A stretch of 64,000 bases of DNA from Roseburia sp. 1XD42-34 (GTDB taxonomy: Bacteria > Bacillota > Bacilli > Bacillales > Amphibacillaceae). Location: assembly GCF_009917385.1 (NCBI RefSeq), contig NZ_QWLJ01000005.1, forward strand, positions 124,001 to 188,000, in the 5' to 3' direction. Made by a program: the position numbers and the translations under genes. The notes below the pieces were generated by a model. It was not told the DNA's origin. It saw only the letters and a program-made list of their open reading frames with translations, and did no database searches. Below, one piece after another: positions 60,870 through 64,000 of the stretch. Each line of letters starts with the position of its first letter. Positions within the stretch are counted from its first letter, which is position 1.

Positions 60870-61847
60870 CTAGTTTTCCTCAATGATACTAGAATACAAG
60901 GCTTCACACCGTTCAATGTCTTCTATGTAATGATCCACATTCATTAAGTTTCTATCCACATCCAGCTGCATATTTAAATAATTTGCGCCAATTGCTTTCA
61001 GTGCTAAAGCGATGTTTTCTGCTTCATCTTTTAAAGGAAGTACCGGATACCTGACATACATATAATGATATAAGAGTTTCTCCAGTAATCCATATAACGT
61101 TGGGTTTTTCTGTTCCATTTCGTTAATGATGAGAATAATTTGTTTCACTAACGTATGATGCCGGAAGTCTTTCATATCGTTTGGGTTTAATTCTATATTT
61201 TCCCCCCACTTGCAAACCTCTATCGGGTTATTATAGTTTATCTCCTGTAACCAAACTAAAATAGCTGTTTTTACAACAGGGTGGATCTCTTCCTTTACTA
61301 ATAGTTGGAACATTTTACGACTAGGCTCACTTTTCATACGGCGTAATTTTTCAATTACCTGCCACTGTTTTTGGTAGTCACAAGCAGCAATGGCGTTATT
61401 TAATTCTTCCATATATGCCGTACTATGTTCAATTACCATATCTGCTTTTAATTTACTACTCATTTCATATAATTGTTGAAATTGCCCTTTTAAAACTTCC
61501 GGTACTTCATGTTCTTTAAACTCTTCTTCCACCTGTTGCATTAATGTATCGTATTGATTTGTTTGAAATAAAATGGTTAAATAAATATGTAAATAGTGAT
61601 AATAGTGATTACCTTGATGTTGAAGCACATCCTCGCATATTTCCTGAGCTTCCTGATGTCGACCTAACTCAATTAAACAAATCAACTTTCCACTTACAAT
61701 TTCATAGCTGTTGATTTGATAACTTAATAATTCATCCAACTTATCCAATGCTTCAGCAAACCTTTTTTCTTTTAAGGCCATTAAACTTTCTTCTTCCAGT
61801 GCCGTTCTCCACTTTGGAAACAAAATAACGTTTTCGCGTTGCTTCAT
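60870..61847 (-). CDS. ysoA: TPR-like helical repeat protein (YsoA-like)
   Basis: 325 residues, all helical, with TPR-like pairs such as MALKEKRFAEALDKLDELLS and CLIELGRHQEAQEICEDVL (about residues 23-75). No enzyme motif. Its position before tig matches ysoA of B. subtilis. Probably a protein-interaction scaffold; function unknown. The second of two ATGs after AAAGGAGG (61847) is chosen for spacing; the first is only three bases from the site. Confidence 0.78.
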   Translation of the reverse strand: MKQRENVILFPKWRTALEEESLMALKEKRFAEALDKLDELLSYQINSYEIVSGKLICLIELGRHQEAQEICEDVLQHQGNHYYHYLHIYLTILFQTNQYDTLMQQVEEEFKEHEVPEVLKGQFQQLYEMSSKLKADMVIEHSTAYMEELNNAIAACDYQKQWQVIEKLRRMKSEPSRKMFQLLVKEEIHPVVKTAILVWLQEINYNNPIEVCKWGENIELNPNDMKDFRHHTLVKQIILIINEMEQKNPTLYGLLEKLLYHYMYVRYPVLPLKDEAENIALALKAIGANYLNMQLDVDRNLMNVDHYIEDIERCEALYSSIIEEN

Positions 61848-62139
61848 CATTTCCCTCCTTTCCAAGTTCAGTCAGATCGGTGTTCAAAAAGGAGGTAACG
61901 CCAGATCGATAATTCGAGGGGTCTTAAAAATAAAAATGCATTACATGTGATGATAGAGTTGTAAGAAGCACTTTTAACCAACTTTTTGAACAACTACTTT
62001 AACTATAACATACTAAATATTCTTTCCCGGAGCAATGAGTTTTGAAACCTTTTCCTTTAAGGTTCTTCTACTTTTATTATTGCAACAGATGACGATAGAA
62101 GATATACATTTATTACTATTATACAAAGAGGTGAAAATC

Positions 62140-62751
62140 ATGCAGAATAAATTAAAACGTATTTACCAAATTATTAGACTAGGAGAAAATTTAAAAACAG
62201 AGCTACGACATAGCTGGTTGTCCAACGGTAGAAGGGAAAGCGTTGCAGAGCACACATGGCGCATGACGTTAATGGCTGTTTTACTGCAGCCATATTTAAA
62301 AACAAATCTGGACATGGACAAACTATTAAAAATGATCATTATTCATGATCTAGTAGAAGCAGAAGCACGAGATATTCCTGTCTTTGAAATTATGAATGAT
62401 GTAGCAGCCATGAAACAGAAACAAGCTAATGAATTGCAAGCAATGAGCAATATCAAAAACATCTTACCTGAAGAAATAGGGGAAGATTTGTATCGAATTT
62501 GGATTGAATTTGAGGCAAAAGAAACATACGAAGCAAAAGTTGCGAATGCATTGGATAAATTAGAAGTCCAAATACAACACAATGAAGCGGATATTAGCAC
62601 ATGGAAGCCAATTGAATACGAGTTGTGCTTACTACTTGGAGAGCATACAGATTTTAGCTCTGTTTTAACCGAATTAAAAGCCATTATAGAACTAGAAGCA
62701 AAAGAAAAAATACAGCATTCACAAAAGCAAACAATAACATTTACAGAATAA
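62140..62751 (+). CDS. HD-domain phosphohydrolase (YfbR/HDDC2-like 5'-nucleotidase family)
   Basis: 203 residues with HD-domain metal ligands in order: His38 (SVAEHTWRM), His69-Asp70 (IIHDLVEAEA) and Asp139 (ALDKLE). The spacing and the early AEHTWRM fit the family of 5'-deoxynucleotidases related to YfbR. The exact substrate is uncertain. ATG at 62140 after AGAGGTG; the frame is open 35 codons upstream without a site. It is followed by its own terminator. Confidence 0.85.
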   Translation: MQNKLKRIYQIIRLGENLKTELRHSWLSNGRRESVAEHTWRMTLMAVLLQPYLKTNLDMDKLLKMIIIHDLVEAEARDIPVFEIMNDVAAMKQKQANELQAMSNIKNILPEEIGEDLYRIWIEFEAKETYEAKVANALDKLEVQIQHNEADISTWKPIEYELCLLLGEHTDFSSVLTELKAIIELEAKEKIQHSQKQTITFTE

Positions 62752-62795
62752 GACATACGTTCACTATGATAATGGCTTACATAACAGTTATATAG

Positions 62796-62855
62796 CCAGC
62801 CGTTCCATTAGTAAAAAGTTATATGGAATGGCTGGCATCTTTTATTTTTTTATTC
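62796..62855 (+). terminator. Terminator of the HD-domain gene
   Basis: GCCAGCCGTTCCAT and ATGGAATGGCTGGC pair over 14 bases with one wobble, followed by a T-rich run. Confidence 0.85.
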
Positions 62856-62919
62856 CGAAGTAGAGCGACTTTTTCACAAGGTAAGAAAGTATAAAAATTT
62901 TGGCATCGGGATAACGATA

Positions 62920-63310
62920 TAACGGAATAGTCACGTCCGGCTTAAGCGCCCAGCAACGATGCGACTTTATAAATGCACCCTTCGATAAGACCTCATCGGT
63001 TCGCCTGTAAGAGGAAGGCGACTAAAAACGGACTTGCCGTCCAGACGTCGGATATCCCTGTTGTAGTGGCATGTCCTTTATCCCGTAAAAAGGCGTTGTA
63101 GACTCCCACGGTCTAAGAATGGAAGATGTGAGCGGAAGAAATCAAAGCGGGAGATAACAGCACCTAAATCTCCTATTTCTTAAGAGGTCTTTAAGTCATA
63201 CCCTTGGGCTGCTAACCATCAGCGGTGGATAAAGAAACCCCCGCTGATGGAAGGTTCACTTTATCTTTCGTTGATTCGTTCCATTCGCTACGTTGCTAAC
63301 CAGGCGCCCC
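62920..63310 (-). repeat. Family B repeat, copy B5, split by other sequence
   Basis: The B element on the minus strand is in two parts. Its 3' half (AACGGAATAGTCACGTCCGG, AGCGCCCAGCAACGATGCGA, CCTCATCGGTTCG) lies at 62920-63008; its 5' half (GATTCGTTCCATTCGCTACG, TTGCTAACCAGGCGCC) lies at 63273-63308. About 260 bases sit between, mostly a family A copy. Confidence 0.7.
63078..63265 (-). repeat. Family A intergenic repeat, copy A10, nested in B5
   Basis: Contains TTTATCCCGTAAAAAGGCG, GATAACAGCACCTAAATCTC, TTAAGAGGTCTTTAAGTCAT, GCTAACCATCAGCGG and the end hairpin CATCAGCGG/CCGCTGATG with TTCACTTTATC. It lies between the two halves of B5. Confidence 0.75.
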
Positions 63311-63363
63311 GTGGCCTTGTTCCACTATAGGAGAGTATAAAATTTCTATGATTTTCTATGATT

Positions 63364-63424
63364 TATAGTATAAGAAAAACTGCAGCTTTCGCATAAAGAT
63401 TTGGCGGTAAGCCAAGTTTTTCTA
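63364..63424 (-). repeat. Family D palindromic repeat, copy D2
   Basis: On the minus strand AAAACTTGGCTTACCGCCAA, TTTATGCGAAAGCTGCAG, TTTTTCTTATACTATAAAT: the same order as D1 at 35874-35940, including the shared tail TTTTTCTTATACTATAAA. Confidence 0.6.
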
Positions 63425-63604
63425 AAATGTTGAATTTATTATTTGTGCATTTTATAACGATATGTATACACGTTGTAAACCAAATCTCCAAAGAGGGAGG
63501 CATTCTTTATTGATGGTTTGATAGCAGAAGTGTGCATTTGGCTTAAGCATCTCACTGATCCTCTTAGTCATCCCTTCATTAGAGAACAACTAAATTCATT
63601 TACT

Positions 63605-63642
63605 AAAAGCCCCGCAAAATTTCTTTTGAGAGGCTTTTTCTC
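63605..63642 (+). terminator. Terminator-like hairpin in the right-hand gap
   Basis: AAAAGCCCCG-type left arm and AGAGGCTTTTT right arm with T residues. The sequence before it (63480-63600) includes an open frame with no recognisable family, so the gene it ends is unclear. Confidence 0.4.
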
Positions 63643-63740
63643 TATAAGATCAGAAATAAATGTATGGATTATTGGGGAATCAGACTTATTTGCCTTATGA
63701 TTTAATTGACCGTGAATTACACAGACTAGTCTTCTTTATT

Positions 63741-64000
63741 TTAGTGATTAACAGAGGTGCTAGAAACCGTATCTACATTTTTATGAACACCATCATTGGC
63801 CGTGGCACCTGATACACCATCTACATCGTGGTTATCATTAGCTGAAGCACCAGAAACGGCATCTACATCTCCAACTAATTTTTGACCAGTTTGTTTTAAA
63901 TACCAGTCGATGATTGGTTTGAAATCTAATATAAACTCATTAATTCCAACATAGTTTCCTGCTTTATCATGCATAGCTTGATAATTATGAACCACATATT
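63741..64000 (-). CDS. C-terminus of a PAS/DUF438-type protein with flavinylation-like tail (partial)
   Basis: The gene runs off the right edge. The visible 80-odd residues include VVHNYQAMHDKAGNYVG and FILDFKPIIDWYLKQTGQ, which resemble the end of PAS domains in DUF438-type proteins. After it comes a tail with three related units: DVDAVSGASAND, DVDGVSGATAND and NVDTVSSTSVNH. The first two match the D-x-x-S-G-A-[TS] pattern of FMN-transferase (ApbE) targets. Whether the tail is flavinylated is inferred. The N-terminus and any hemerythrin-like domain are outside the window. Confidence 0.6.
   Translation of the reverse strand, partial: YVVHNYQAMHDKAGNYVGINEFILDFKPIIDWYLKQTGQKLVGDVDAVSGASANDNHDVDGVSGATANDGVHKNVDTVSSTSVNH

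Noticed and set aside
63518..63700. 60-codon plus-strand open frame near the right end
   Set aside because: No good ribosome site, no family resemblance, and it runs through a terminator-like hairpin.

Overview
The window comes from a low-GC, endospore-forming member of the Bacillaceae. Gene order largely follows the Bacillus subtilis apt-recJ to tig region, and the protein style together with many dispersed intergenic repeats suggests a halotolerant genus close to Virgibacillus or Oceanobacillus. The genus is an inference; the family is secure. Most genes lie on the minus strand.

Layout. Positions 1-8.2 kb carry apt, recJ, a LapA-type membrane protein, the fused secDF translocase subunit and comN on the minus strand, then spoVB on the plus strand. 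8.8-16.6 kb holds an ArsB/NhaD-type permease, a YrzE-like membrane protein, then yajC, tgt, queA, a DUF2905 protein, ruvB, ruvA and a YebC regulator. 17-26.7 kb holds a YlaJ/CoxA-type spore lipoprotein, nadE, safA, pheA, obgE, spo0B, the L21/Prp/L27 ribosomal operon with its leader, and spoIVFA-spoIVFB. 26.7-28.7 kb is decayed DNA: a frameshifted PH-domain gene, an unrecognised coding remnant and a dead IS200-type transposase. 28.7-37.5 kb holds minCD, mreBCD, radC, a spoIIB-like SPOR protein and folC. 37.7-39.5 kb holds two overlapping ATP-grasp (RimK-like) genes that interrupt the usual valS-folC pair. 39.9-46 kb holds valS with a T-box leader, a small membrane protein, ysxE and spoVID. 46.4-52.6 kb is the hemAXCDBL operon for tetrapyrrole synthesis from glutamyl-tRNA. 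53-62.8 kb holds a LiaF-TM-type protein, engB, lonA, clpX, tig, a YsoA-like TPR protein and an HD phosphohydrolase. The right edge holds the C-terminus of a PAS/DUF438-type protein with a repeated flavinylation-like tail.

How it works together. The window is dense in cell-shape, division and sporulation functions (MreBCD, MinCD, SpoIIB, Spo0B, SpoIVFAB, SpoVB, SafA, SpoVID, YsxE), protein export and quality control (SecDF, YajC, Tig, ClpX, LonA) and translation (ValS, L21, L27, Prp, Tgt, QueA, Obg, EngB).

What stands out is between the genes. At least four families of dispersed intergenic repeats, called A to D here, occupy most of the large gaps, and one A copy lies inside a B copy. Family A (about 200 bp, with hairpins) could be a structured RNA or a non-autonomous IS200/IS605-type derivative. 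Two genes (recJ and the ylaJ-like gene) have Shine-Dalgarno sequences buried in long inverted repeats. Several genes usual at these places in B. subtilis (lonB, maf, bofC) are absent, and repeats or debris often occupy the site.
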